This document shows, in pieces, positions 53,925 through 62,377 of a stretch of DNA of 64,000 nt; the stretch's first letter is position 1, and each line of letters begins with the position of its first letter. Both the position numbers and the translations under genes were made by a program. The notes beneath the pieces were generated by a model that was not told the origin of the DNA, did not search any database, and saw nothing but the letters and a program-made list of their open reading frames with translations. Source of the stretch: a bacterium UBA2219. GTDB taxonomy: Bacteria > Desulfobacterota > Deferrimicrobia > Deferrimicrobiales > Deferrimicrobiaceae. The stretch lies in contig DCUH01000133.1 of the NCBI GenBank assembly GCA_002327765.1, forward strand, positions 59,656 through 123,655. Direction: 5' to 3'.

Positions 53925-55112
53925 ATGCGTTTCTCCATCAATCCCCACATCGAGAAGGTCATCTTCCCGCCGATCGTGGAGATCAAGCGCTCGGTCGTCG
54001 GGGACGCGGCGCCCTGCGGGAAGCCGTACATCGACCTCTGCCAGGCGGTGCCCGATTACCCGCCGGCCCGGGAGATGGTCGAGGCGCTGACGGCGCGGCT
54101 GCACGAACCGGAAACCGCCCTGTATACCTCCGACGAGGGGCTCCCCGAGGTCCGGGAGGCGGTCTGCCGGCGGTACCGGCGGATGTACGGCGCGTCCCTT
54201 TCGGCGGACAGCGTCTGCCTGACCGTCGGCGCCAGCCAGGCGTTCTGGCTGGCCATGGTCGCTCTGTGCGCCGCGGGGGACGAGGTCATCCTGCAGGTCC
54301 CGTTCTACTTCGACTACGACATGGCGCTCGGGATGATGGGGATCCGCCGCGTCTACGCGCCGTTCCGGGAGGAGTCCGGCGGCCTGCCCGACGCGGAGGC
54401 GATCGAGGCGCTGATCACTCCCCGCACCCGGGCGATCCTCCTCGTGACGCCCAGCAACCCGACGGGTGTCGTGATTCCTCCGGAGCTCCTCGACCGGCTT
54501 TTCGAAACGGCGAAACGGGCCGGGGTCGCGCTGGTGGTCGACGAGACCTACGCCGACTTCATCGCCGGCGGCGCACGTCCCCACGGGCTGTTCGGGCGCC
54601 CCGACTGGCGGGACCACTTCGTCCACATCATGTCGTTCGGCAAGACGTACGCGATGACCGGCTACCGGGCCGGCCTGCTGATCGGGTCGGAGCGGTTCCT
54701 CCACCAGGCGATGAAGGCCCACGACACCATGGCGATCTGCCAGCCGACGCCGACCCAGATCGCGCTGGGGTACGGCCTCGACCGCCTCGACGAATGGGTC
54801 GCGTCCAACCGCCGGATGATGGAGCGGCGGCACGACCGCTTCCGGGAGGAGTTCACGGCGCCGGGGAACCCCTTCGCGCTGGTCGCCAGCGGCGCTTTCT
54901 TCGCGTGGATCCGGCACCCCTACCGGGGCGCGTCGGGATGGTCCGTCGCGCGGAGCCTCATAGAGAAAGCGGGGCTGGTCACGCTGCCGGGGGAGATCTT
55001 CGGGCCGGAAATGTCGCGCTACCTCCGCGTGGCATTCGGTAATATCGTGGAGGAGCGGATCCCGGAGGCGGTTTCCCGATTCCGGGAGCTCAAGGGAGAG
55101 GAAGCGGGATGA
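53925..55112 (+). CDS. Class I/II PLP-dependent aminotransferase
   Basis: Fold-type I aminotransferase of 395 aa, similar to aspartate/aromatic aminotransferases. Motifs are LYTSDEGLPEVREAV (N-terminal substrate loop), TPSNPTGVVIPPELL, VVDETYADF with the PLP-binding Asp and Tyr, and the Schiff-base lysine Lys240 in SFGKTYAMTGYRAG. ATG 53925 has GGCGGAAGCGG upstream. It overlaps the DegT gene (ATGA). Such enzymes make amino acids from 2-oxoacids. Next to an E1 alpha/beta pair it may feed or drain the 2-oxoacid used there. Confidence 0.9.
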   Translation: MRFSINPHIEKVIFPPIVEIKRSVVGDAAPCGKPYIDLCQAVPDYPPAREMVEALTARLHEPETALYTSDEGLPEVREAVCRRYRRMYGASLSADSVCLTVGASQAFWLAMVALCAAGDEVILQVPFYFDYDMALGMMGIRRVYAPFREESGGLPDAEAIEALITPRTRAILLVTPSNPTGVVIPPELLDRLFETAKRAGVALVVDETYADFIAGGARPHGLFGRPDWRDHFVHIMSFGKTYAMTGYRAGLLIGSERFLHQAMKAHDTMAICQPTPTQIALGYGLDRLDEWVASNRRMMERRHDRFREEFTAPGNPFALVASGAFFAWIRHPYRGASGWSVARSLIEKAGLVTLPGEIFGPEMSRYLRVAFGNIVEERIPEAVSRFRELKGEEAG

Positions 55113-56215
55113 GAAAAGTGCGGTTCGTGGAACCGGCGAAAGTCTACCGGATGATCAAGGACGAGCTCGACGCCGCCTATTTCGACTGCATGGCGAGGGG
55201 GGAGCTGATCGACCGCGGGCACCTTCGGAGCTTCGAGGAGAACCTGGCGCGGTTCGTGGGGACGAAATACGCCGTGGGGCTGAACAGCGGCTACGACGCG
55301 CTTCACATGTCGCTGCGGGCGGCGGGGATCGGTCCCGGGGACGAGGTCGTCGTCCCGGCGCACACGTTCGTGGCGACCTGCTCCGCGGTGGTGAACGTGG
55401 GCGCGACGCCCGTGCTGGTCGATGTGGGGAAGGATTTCAACATCGACGTCGACCGGGTCGAGGAGTCCCTGACCCCGAGGACCCGGGCGATCATCGCCGT
55501 CCATCTGAGCGGGTACATGGCCGACATGCCCCGCATCCTGCGGATCGCGGAGAAGCACGGGCTGAAGGTCGTGGAAGACGCGTGCCAGAGCCTGGGCAGC
55601 AGCATTGACGGGAAGATGGCGGGCTCCTTCGGCCTCACTGGCTGCTGGAGCTTCTACCCGTTCAAGATCCTGGGCGGGTACGGGGACGGCGGGGCGGTCA
55701 CGACGGACGACCCCGAAGTTGCGCTGTTCGCCCGGCGGATGCGGTACAACGGGGAGGACCGGGACACGGGGGAATACCACGGCCACGGCTTCACCTGCCT
55801 CCTGGACAACCTCCAGGCGGCGTTCCTTGACGTGAAACTGCGGCATCTGCCGGCCTGGATCGTCCGGCGGAAGGCCGTCGCGGAGATGTACCGGCGCGGC
55901 TTGAGCGGCATCCCGGGCCTGATGCTGCCGCATTACGACCGCCCCGGATTCGATCATGTCTACCAGAACTACACGGTCCGCTCGACGCGTGGGAACGAGT
56001 TCTCTGAATACCTGAAGGCCAACGGCATCGAGGTGCTCACGCAGTTCCGGAAGCCGTACTACCGGCACGAGGCGCTGGGCCTTCCGGACCGCGGCTTCCC
56101 GGAAACGGAGGCCCTGAGCCGCGAGGTATGCTCCCTTCCGATGAACGTGGAGCTCGACGACGAAGAGATCGAATACGTCATCCGCATGGTGCGTTCCTTT
56201 TACGGGCTCGCATGA
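55109..56215 (+). CDS. DegT/DnrJ/EryC1-type sugar aminotransferase
   Basis: PLP-dependent enzyme of 368 aa that usually aminates a keto-sugar nucleotide. The family motifs GLNSGYDALHMSLRAAG, VPAHTFVATCSAV, VVEDACQSLGS and the PLP lysine Lys186 in FYPFKILGGYGDGG are intact. The C-terminal half includes YNGEDRDTGEYHGHGF and LDNLQAAFLDVKL. It could act on the 4-keto sugar made by the WbpM-like dehydratase. Overlaps with both neighbours (ATGA at each end) show tight coupling with the PLP aminotransferase and the E1 genes. Confidence 0.92.
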   Translation: MRKVRFVEPAKVYRMIKDELDAAYFDCMARGELIDRGHLRSFEENLARFVGTKYAVGLNSGYDALHMSLRAAGIGPGDEVVVPAHTFVATCSAVVNVGATPVLVDVGKDFNIDVDRVEESLTPRTRAIIAVHLSGYMADMPRILRIAEKHGLKVVEDACQSLGSSIDGKMAGSFGLTGCWSFYPFKILGGYGDGGAVTTDDPEVALFARRMRYNGEDRDTGEYHGHGFTCLLDNLQAAFLDVKLRHLPAWIVRRKAVAEMYRRGLSGIPGLMLPHYDRPGFDHVYQNYTVRSTRGNEFSEYLKANGIEVLTQFRKPYYRHEALGLPDRGFPETEALSREVCSLPMNVELDDEEIEYVIRMVRSFYGLA

Positions 56216-57195
56216 AGGACGGAGGTGACCGCGGATTGAGGGTGTCCCCGAAAGACCTCTACCGCGCGATGGTCCGCATCCGCGTCTGCGAGGAGAGCTT
56301 CGTCGAGCCGATCCTCGCCCGGGAGATCCTGTGCCCGGTCCACCTTTACACCGGTCAGGAGGCGGTGGCCGCCGGGGTCTGCGCGGCCCTGTCGAAGGAG
56401 GATTACATCTTCGGCAACCACCGTTCCCACGGGCATTATCTCGCGAAGGGCGGCGGCATGAGGGAGCTGGTGGCCGAGGTGTATTGCAGGGAAACGGGCT
56501 GCTCCCGGGGGTGGGGCGGCTCCATGCACCTCGTGGACCCCTCCGTCGGCATGATGGGTTCCGCGCCCATCGTGGCGGGGACGGTCTCCCTGGCGCTGGG
56601 GGCCGCGCTCGCCTCGAAGATCCGCGGCGACGGCCGGGTCGCCGTCAGCTTCTTCGGTGACGGCGCCAGCGGCGAGGGGGTCCTGTGCGAGTCGCTGAAC
56701 TTCGCCGCGCTGGAGAGGCTGCCGCTCCTGTTCGTCTGCGAGAACAACCTCTATTCCACGCACCTGCCCATCGACGAGATCCGCGTCAGCCGGAAGATCT
56801 TCGAGCTGGGAATCCCGTTCGGCGTGACGAGCCGCCGCGTCGACGGGAACGACGCCCTCGCGGTCCACGAGGCCGCGCGGAAAGCGGTGTCCATGTGCCG
56901 GAAGGGAAAGGGGCCGGTCTTCCTGGAGTGCCTGACGTACCGCATGCGGGGCCACGTCGGACCGGACGACAACATCCAGGGGACGCACACCGACATCCGC
57001 CCGCCGGCCGAGGTGGAGAAGTGGCGGCGGAAGGATCCTATCCGGAGGATAGAGCGTCACATCCTGAGGAACCGGGTCGCATCGCGGGAGGAGCTGGCGG
57101 AGATCCGCGCCGAGGCGGAAGCGGAAGTCCGCGAGGCGCACGATTTCGCCCGGCGCAGCCCGTTTCCGGGAGAGGGGATTACTGAGCCGACATGA
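56212..57195 (+). CDS. Thiamine-dependent dehydrogenase E1, alpha subunit (orphan)
   Basis: E1 alpha component of the 2-oxoacid dehydrogenase type, 327 aa. The thiamine motif is present: GDGASGEG starting at Gly149 and the closing Asn178-Asn179 in CENNLYSTH. Further family signatures are YTGQEAVAAGVCAAL, NHRSHGHYLAKGGG and the loop YRMRGHVGPDDN. No E2 acyltransferase or E3 lies in the window, and the neighbours are sugar aminotransferases. The ATG overlaps the DegT stop and the gene overlaps the beta subunit (ATGA). It may form or transfer an activated aldehyde or acyl group for glycan modification. Confidence 0.88.
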   Translation: MKDGGDRGLRVSPKDLYRAMVRIRVCEESFVEPILAREILCPVHLYTGQEAVAAGVCAALSKEDYIFGNHRSHGHYLAKGGGMRELVAEVYCRETGCSRGWGGSMHLVDPSVGMMGSAPIVAGTVSLALGAALASKIRGDGRVAVSFFGDGASGEGVLCESLNFAALERLPLLFVCENNLYSTHLPIDEIRVSRKIFELGIPFGVTSRRVDGNDALAVHEAARKAVSMCRKGKGPVFLECLTYRMRGHVGPDDNIQGTHTDIRPPAEVEKWRRKDPIRRIERHILRNRVASREELAEIRAEAEAEVREAHDFARRSPFPGEGITEPT

Positions 57196-58169
57196 CCGCG
57201 AAGGGCCGGAAGTTGACCTATAGCCTCGCGATCAACGAGGCGCTCCACCAGTCGATGGAACGGGACGATTCCGTCCTCCTCCTCGGGCAGGGGGTCAAGA
57301 GTCCCTGGTACGTCGGGAACACGGCCCAGGGCCTGTTGAAGCGGTTCGGGAAGCTCCGGGTGATCGACACGCCGGTGTCGGAGAACGCGATGACCGGAGC
57401 CGCCGTCGGGGCCTCCATCGTCGGGATGCGCGCGGTGGTCGTCCACCCGAGGGTGGATTTCATGCTGTACGCCTTCGACCCCATCGTCAACGAGGCGGCC
57501 AACTGGTCCTACATGAACGGCTCCCGGACCCCGGTCCCGGTGGTCTTCTGGGGAGTCGTCAACCGCGGGGGGGAGCAGGCCGCCCAGCACTCGCAGTCCC
57601 TTCACGCGACGTTTTCCCACGTCCCCGGCCTCAAGGTGGTGATGCCCGCCACTCCATTCGACGCGAAGGGGCTGATGACCGCCGCGATCCGCGACGACGG
57701 CCCCGTGGTCTTCATCGACGACCGGTGGCTGTACGACGTCGAGGGCGTGGTCCCCGCGGAGCCCTACGTCGTTCCGATCGGGAGGGGGATCGTGCGGAGG
57801 GAGGGGAAGGACGTGTCGCTGGTCGCGTCGTCCTACATGGTCGCGGAATCGATGAAAGCCGCCGCGATTCTCGAGCGGGAAGGCGTCGACGCCGAGGTCG
57901 TCGACCTGCGGACGGTCAAGCCGCTGGATGTTGCGCTGATCCTTGCGTCGGTGGGGAAGACGGGCCGCGCGGTGATCGTGGACGGCGGCTGGAAGACGTG
58001 CGGCCTGGCCGCCGAGGTGGCCGCCCTCATCGCGGAAAACGGTCTCTGCGGCGGGAAAAACCTCATCCGGCGGGTCACCCTGCCGGACACCCCGGCGCCC
58101 GCGAGCCGATCGCTGGAGAAAGGATATTACCTCGACGCCCGGAAGATCGTCGAGGCCGTGATGAGGTAA
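57192..58169 (+). CDS. Thiamine-dependent dehydrogenase E1, beta subunit (orphan)
   Basis: E1 beta component, 325 aa, completing the alpha2beta2 thiamine enzyme. It starts KLTYSLAINEALHQSMERDD, has the active-site region DTPVSENAMTGAAVGASIVG with the conserved Glu, and ends in the C-terminal transketolase domain (DVSLVASSYMVAESMKAA, VVDLRTVKPLDV). RVTLPDTPAPASRSLEKGYY resembles the usual PDTP.P.S. close. ATGA overlap with E1 alpha. It is the last gene of the plus-strand run before a hairpin and convergent genes. Confidence 0.9.
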   Translation: MTAKGRKLTYSLAINEALHQSMERDDSVLLLGQGVKSPWYVGNTAQGLLKRFGKLRVIDTPVSENAMTGAAVGASIVGMRAVVVHPRVDFMLYAFDPIVNEAANWSYMNGSRTPVPVVFWGVVNRGGEQAAQHSQSLHATFSHVPGLKVVMPATPFDAKGLMTAAIRDDGPVVFIDDRWLYDVEGVVPAEPYVVPIGRGIVRREGKDVSLVASSYMVAESMKAAAILEREGVDAEVVDLRTVKPLDVALILASVGKTGRAVIVDGGWKTCGLAAEVAALIAENGLCGGKNLIRRVTLPDTPAPASRSLEKGYYLDARKIVEAVMR

Positions 58170-58200
58170 GCGGAACCCGGGTTTTCGCGGTTCCCGCTCA
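58169..58200. terminator. Hairpin between convergent genes
   Basis: AGCGG-AACC and GGTT-CCCGCT form an imperfect stem around a CGGGTTTTCGC loop in the 28 bases between the E1 beta stop and the stop of the minus-strand gene. A shared end for both transcripts is plausible; no T-run is present. Confidence 0.35.
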
Positions 58201-58710
58201 GTGCCCCCAGAACGTCTCCACCAGCCCCGCCTTCCAGCCGTCCCCTTCCCGGAACATTCTCAGCACCGCCGGCCGGTCCGCCCCCTGGCGGGTGATCAGC
58301 ACCTCCGCCCGGTCCTTCTCCCAGGCCCCCATCTGCCAGCGGCTTTTCTCGAGCGCGTCGTCGGGATCGAACCTGCGGAGGAACGCCTCCCAGTATTCCC
58401 GCGAGATCGGCCCCCCCGCGGCGAAATCCTCCCGAATCCGCTCCTTCGGGAACGGCGGGGCGCCGGTCCTGCGGATCGCGTCGTCGGTTTCCGAGATGAT
58501 CGTTTCGCGCGATTTCCCGGTAAGGACGCGCCAAGTCGCGGGGTAATCCTTCGTCTTCATCGTCCGGAAGAGCGTTTCGGCGGCGTCGAGGATCGAATGA
58601 ACGGCGAGCGTGTCCGGCGGCGGGCCGGCTTCGGCGCGGAACGCGCCGGGTGAAAAAAGAAACGCCGCGATCGCGAGGATCACGGCGTCTTGCCGCAACA
58701 GGGCCTTCAA
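58198..58710 (-). CDS. Small exported protein of unknown function
   Basis: About 170 aa from TTG 58710; the longer open frame upstream overlaps another gene and is ignored. The N-terminus (LLRQDAVILAIAAFLFSPGA then FRAEAGPP) looks like a signal peptide. The mature part is helical with charged residues (LDAAETLFRTMKTKDYPATW, DDALEKSRWQMGAWEKDRA) and ends in GDGWKAGLVETFWGH, reminiscent of NTF2-like or SIMPL-like small periplasmic domains, but I do not recognise the family. No ribosome site is obvious, and GTG 58683 is an alternative start. Last gene of the YjbH-type group. Confidence 0.5.
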   Translation of the reverse strand: MKALLRQDAVILAIAAFLFSPGAFRAEAGPPPDTLAVHSILDAAETLFRTMKTKDYPATWRVLTGKSRETIISETDDAIRRTGAPPFPKERIREDFAAGGPISREYWEAFLRRFDPDDALEKSRWQMGAWEKDRAEVLITRQGADRPAVLRMFREGDGWKAGLVETFWGH

Positions 58711-58726
58711 GCCGGCCGGGCCCCGG

Positions 58727-59089
58727 TCATGGGCTGGTAGTGTGGGCCGGAGAGGAGGAGGAGCCGCCCCCGCCTCCCGCCGCCACGGCGATGAGCGCCG
58801 CCGCCGCGACCCCGCCCGCGATCCAGCCCCACGTCCCCCTGGAGATGCCGGAGGAGGTCTTCTCGCCCGCGGCTTCCCCGGCGGTCGCCGGGCCGGTGGG
58901 CACCCCGGAGGTCGCGGGCCCTCTCGGCCAGGTTTCCCAGGGGGAAGATTTGAGCGCGGGCTTGGGAGCCGGCGCGGGATCGGCCGCCAGCACGGGCGCC
59001 ACCGCCATGATTTCGAAGGAAAGGAAGCAGGCAAGCGACAGCAGCGCCGCAAAGATCTTCACGGGGATGCGGGACCGGCAGATCGTCAT
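58727..59089 (-). CDS. Small exported Ala/Gly-rich protein (GfcA/YjbE-like position)
   Basis: About 120 aa. A signal peptide (KIFAALLSLACFLSF..VLAAD) is followed by a Pro/Ala-rich stretch, then a hydrophobic helix (GWIAGGVAAAALIAVAAGGG) and a Ser/Gly tail (SSSSPAHTTSP). ATG 59089 has AAGGGG eight bases upstream; the longer frame to 59155 is not supported. In E. coli gfc/yjb operons a small Ala/Thr/Gly-rich exported protein (GfcA, YjbE) accompanies the GfcC-GfcD pair. Position and composition fit, but sequence similarity cannot be claimed. Confidence 0.6.
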   Translation of the reverse strand: MTICRSRIPVKIFAALLSLACFLSFEIMAVAPVLAADPAPAPKPALKSSPWETWPRGPATSGVPTGPATAGEAAGEKTSSGISRGTWGWIAGGVAAAALIAVAAGGGGGSSSSPAHTTSP

Positions 59090-59114
59090 GATAATCCCCT
59101 TATGGATCGAAATG

Positions 59115-61313
59115 TTACCTGATTCCCTTGTACAAGTCCCGGGTGTCCTTGTCAAGCAGTATATCCGTGTTGCGCCCGATGAAGTCGGCCAGCGGGTGGT
59201 AGTGGTCGATGTCCTGCCCGGCGTCCCGCGTCCATGGAGAGAGGCTGATCCGGTAGGCGGTCCGCGAATCCCGCCCCAGGAAGAGCCGGATCGGGATCGT
59301 GACGGAGATCCCCTTGTCGTTGTACCCCCGGTTGAGCGAATCGGTGAAGTCGGAGGTGTCGGTGGTGGTGTACCACGCGGTCAGGGTCACCCCGCGGATG
59401 AACTTCGACATCGAGAACCGGGCCCCGTAATCGCCCGCCAGGAACCGGCCGCCCTTGACGTCGAACCAGAGGTCGGCCTCCGGGACGTTCAGCCGCCCGC
59501 AGAGGAAGGCCGTCTTGTACCAGTTGTCTCCGGTGAGCCGGAACGGATCGTCCGGAGAGCGCTTCCGGACGGCGCTTCCCCCCGCGCTTCCGATCAGCCG
59601 CCCCCTGAAGAAAGGAACCGCGATTTCGGCGTCGAAGCCGGCGTACTGAATCTCGAGCATCCCCGCGGTGACGCGCGCGAAAATCGGGGAATCCGTCTTC
59701 ACGATCTGGTCGAACAGGAGCCTGCCCAGCGCGAAATCCTGCTCTTTGTATTGGCCGACATCACTGCGCACCGGGTTGGAGAGCGGCTCCACGGTGCTGC
59801 TGACGTCGTTGAACGGGTACGCCTCCAGCCCCATGACGGCAGTACCGCCCCTCCATGGAAAGAGGTTCAGGTTCGCGATGGCGCCGCCCCGGAAGCTTAT
59901 GAAACGCGATGCTTGGTTCAGGTAGGCGTCCAGCGCCGGCTTGATCTCCCAGCCGTACCGGCGGCGGCTGGTCGTGTTCCGGATCGGGTCCCCGATGGTT
60001 TCCGTCCGGAACGAGGAGACCTCGAAGAAACGGCTTCGGGGCATGCGCCCCTCGCGGAGCATCTCGAGGGCCGCGGTCGTCGTGATGAACTCGACCATCG
60101 GAATGCCGTTTTCCTTGATGCGGATGCGGACGTATTCGTACCGGGAGGGGACCATCGGGGCGATGGAATCGACGGCGGCCGCGACGGCGTCGGGGGTGTA
60201 GAAATACCGGTTGTTCTCCGCGTCGACGCGCAGGAAGTAGTCGTCCCCGTCCACCCCGACGTCACTGAAGCCGGATGCGAGAAGCGCGGCGGCGATCCGT
60301 TCGGCCAGCGGGTTCTGCCGTTCCGCGTCCGGTTCCTTGTAGGGCGGGTCGTAGATGGGCAGGATCGGCCGCCCGATGTCGAAGGAGACCGTGGCGCCGA
60401 GGCCGAGCTCCTCCCCCCGCTGCCAGCTGGCGTCGACCTCCAGCCAGCTAAAGGGTTTCAGGCGCACGCCGGCGTTGATCTTCGAGCGGACCGGCTCCGT
60501 GAAGTATTTTGGTTGCGCGGGGTCACGGGTCTGCCGCTCGTACCGGACCGGGCTGTATTCCACCGACAGGGTGATCCAGTCGGTGGCGGCGAACTGGACC
60601 CCCCCGAAGAGCTGCGCGTCCCGCCACCACGAATTCGGGCTGGTGAACATTTCCACCTTGAACCCGTCGATCTGCTCGGGAAGCGGCTGCTTGCCCAACC
60701 GTCCGTTCCCCAACCCGATGGTGAAGTCGAACGGGTAGAGCTGCTTGCTGGCAACGATCGACTGCGAGGGGTAGATGCGCGTTCCCTGCGGGTCGGAGAT
60801 CGCGATGGCGAGGGCGGGTAGGTAAATCCCTTCCTTCACCAGCTGCAGCTTCAGGTCGAAGGCCTTGTCCTTGAAGTCGCCGTACCCTGATCCGGTGTCG
60901 CTGTCGAACCCGGGAATGCCACTTGTTTCCGTGATCCGCCCGTTCACCTCGAGGCGGTCGAACAGCCCCAATGTGACCCTGTAATAGCGGTAAGGGTGGA
61001 CCTCCGTGATGCCGAACCGGTAGCGGTTCTGCTGCATCACCCGGGCGTTGGGGATCTCGTAGAGGCCGGTCAGGCCGTAGTTGGACGGGGAGGTGAACGG
61101 CTCGTCGCCCGCGCGGGCGGGAGGGGCGGCCGGCGCGGCGGCGAGCAGCAGCGCGGCGAGGGCGGCGGCCAGGAGCAGGAAGGCGCGGGCGCGGCGGGTG
61201 GGGGCGCGGCCGCTCCGGGCATCGGGCCGACATGCGGGCCGCGCGTCCCGTGCGGCGCGGCCCGGCAACCGGTCGCGGATCCCGGCGACGCGGGCGGAGA
61301 GGGCCGGCGTCAC
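59115..61313 (-). CDS. YjbH/GfcD-family outer-membrane exopolysaccharide protein
   Basis: Outer-membrane beta-barrel protein of the YjbH/GfcD family, 732 aa from GTG 61313. After a signal sequence (FLLLAAALAALLLAAAPA then PARAGDE) it has the family start SPSNYGLTGLYEIPNARVM, many amphipathic strands (VTLGLFDRLEVNGRITETSG, YPFDFTIGLGNGRLGKQPLP) and a middle periplasmic domain (RIAAALLASGFSDVGVDGDD) before a second barrel half. The end reads YHPLADFIGRNTDILL. The GTG overlaps the stop of the upstream SLBB/GfcC-like gene (GTGA). Such proteins export or secrete polysaccharide across the outer membrane. Confidence 0.85.
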   Translation of the reverse strand: MTPALSARVAGIRDRLPGRAARDARPACRPDARSGRAPTRRARAFLLLAAALAALLLAAAPAAPPARAGDEPFTSPSNYGLTGLYEIPNARVMQQNRYRFGITEVHPYRYYRVTLGLFDRLEVNGRITETSGIPGFDSDTGSGYGDFKDKAFDLKLQLVKEGIYLPALAIAISDPQGTRIYPSQSIVASKQLYPFDFTIGLGNGRLGKQPLPEQIDGFKVEMFTSPNSWWRDAQLFGGVQFAATDWITLSVEYSPVRYERQTRDPAQPKYFTEPVRSKINAGVRLKPFSWLEVDASWQRGEELGLGATVSFDIGRPILPIYDPPYKEPDAERQNPLAERIAAALLASGFSDVGVDGDDYFLRVDAENNRYFYTPDAVAAAVDSIAPMVPSRYEYVRIRIKENGIPMVEFITTTAALEMLREGRMPRSRFFEVSSFRTETIGDPIRNTTSRRRYGWEIKPALDAYLNQASRFISFRGGAIANLNLFPWRGGTAVMGLEAYPFNDVSSTVEPLSNPVRSDVGQYKEQDFALGRLLFDQIVKTDSPIFARVTAGMLEIQYAGFDAEIAVPFFRGRLIGSAGGSAVRKRSPDDPFRLTGDNWYKTAFLCGRLNVPEADLWFDVKGGRFLAGDYGARFSMSKFIRGVTLTAWYTTTDTSDFTDSLNRGYNDKGISVTIPIRLFLGRDSRTAYRISLSPWTRDAGQDIDHYHPLADFIGRNTDILLDKDTRDLYKGIR

Positions 61314-62251
61314 GGTGGGCTCGCGGGCGCGCCTTCGACGGGCGCGCCGCCCCCGGTCCCGGGCGCCCCCGGAAGGACCACGGGGGTACCGGTGATCTCC
61401 GCGGCGCGCATCAGGACCCCGGGGACCCGGCGCGCGGTCCTGCGCGGAAGGCCGGGGAGCGTGGGGCGCGGCACGACGATCGCGTCGCCCGGGCCGATCT
61501 CGGGAATGGACCGGGCGAGCGCCGTCACCTCCCAGCGGGCCGCGGCGCGGTTCCAGGAGACGAAGCCGGGGGTCAGGAGCGCCGTCGTTCCGTCCGCCCG
61601 CAGCAGGTAGACCGCGCCGCGGTCCGCGTCGCCGGCGTACCCGCCGGCCCGGCGGACGTATTCCGCGAGCCGCAGCCCCGGGGAGAACGGCACGCGGGCT
61701 GGAGCCTCCCGCGCCGCTCCGCCGACCGCCCCTGCAATCGCGACGGTATCGTCCCTCGCGGGGATGCGGAGCGCGTCGCCCTCCTCCAGCCGCAGGTCGT
61801 CCGGGCTGTTCTTCAGGAGCCGCGGGTGCGTCATCCGCACGGGGACCCTCCCGGCGGGGCTCAACCCCATGAGGAGGGCGACGACGGGGCGCAGCGCGTC
61901 GCCCGCCGCCCCGGAGCCGCCGGTATCGAGGGCGAGCGTCGCGGCCGCGTTGTCGAGCTCCGCCTTCCCGGCCGCCCGGGCGGAAAGACGGATGAGCGCC
62001 GCCCCGCGCGGGTCCGCGCCGTCGGTGAACCCGCCCGCGGCGAGCACCAGGGAGGAAAGGGTCGCGTCGTGGGGAAGGGTGTAGGCGCCGGGGCGCCTCA
62101 CCTCGCCTTCCACGGTGACGGCGATCGGCCACGGGCCGCCCAGCGCGCGGACCGTTCCCGGCAGGAGGAGGGCGCACGCCGCCGCAAGGAGGAGGAAACC
62201 GGCCGTTTTCCCGGCCCTGGGGCCGCGCGGGCATTGGAGGAGGCGGGGCAT
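61310..62251 (-). CDS. GfcC/YjbG-like SLBB-domain export protein
   Basis: About 313 aa from ATG 62251. A signal peptide (TAGFLLLAAACALLLPGTVR) is followed by a first beta-grasp/SLBB unit (VTVEGEVRRPGAYTLPHDAT, LVLAAGGFTDGADPRG), a region with LRLEEGDALRIP, and a second unit (LRLAEYVRRAGGYAGDADRG then RADGTTALLTPG). It ends in IGPGDAIVVPRPTLPGLPRR. This two-unit plan without a Poly_export domain matches GfcC/YjbG. The longer frame upstream overlaps ugd and is not coding. Paired with YjbH by a GTGA overlap, as GfcC is with GfcD. Confidence 0.78.
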   Translation of the reverse strand: MPRLLQCPRGPRAGKTAGFLLLAAACALLLPGTVRALGGPWPIAVTVEGEVRRPGAYTLPHDATLSSLVLAAGGFTDGADPRGAALIRLSARAAGKAELDNAAATLALDTGGSGAAGDALRPVVALLMGLSPAGRVPVRMTHPRLLKNSPDDLRLEEGDALRIPARDDTVAIAGAVGGAAREAPARVPFSPGLRLAEYVRRAGGYAGDADRGAVYLLRADGTTALLTPGFVSWNRAAARWEVTALARSIPEIGPGDAIVVPRPTLPGLPRRTARRVPGVLMRAAEITGTPVVLPGAPGTGGGAPVEGAPASPP

Positions 62252-62377
62252 CCCCCGGAGTATACCGCGGAGCCGCCCGTTTTCGCCCTCTTCGACTTCC
62301 TTCTTGTTTAAAGTTTGCGATATCCTTAGCCGATCAGTCTGAATGTGTAATATATCGGCAAACATGGGGGAATCCGG
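62252..62377. promoter_or_regulatory. Divergent promoter region between the GfcC-like gene and ugd
   Basis: The 126-base gap turns AT-rich at 62300-62360. On the plus strand a -10-like TAATAT (62348-62353) lies about 25 bases before the ugd ATG, without a good -35. GCCGAT (62329-62334) and ATCGGC (62354-62359) form a 6-bp inverted repeat spanning it, a possible operator. No clear minus-strand promoter could be chosen. Confidence 0.35.

Noticed and set aside
61314..62234. Extension of the YjbH frame upstream to 62234
   Set aside because: It overlaps the GfcC-like gene in another frame and reads as Arg/Pro-rich nonsense. The GTG at 61313 overlapping that gene's stop is the coupled start.
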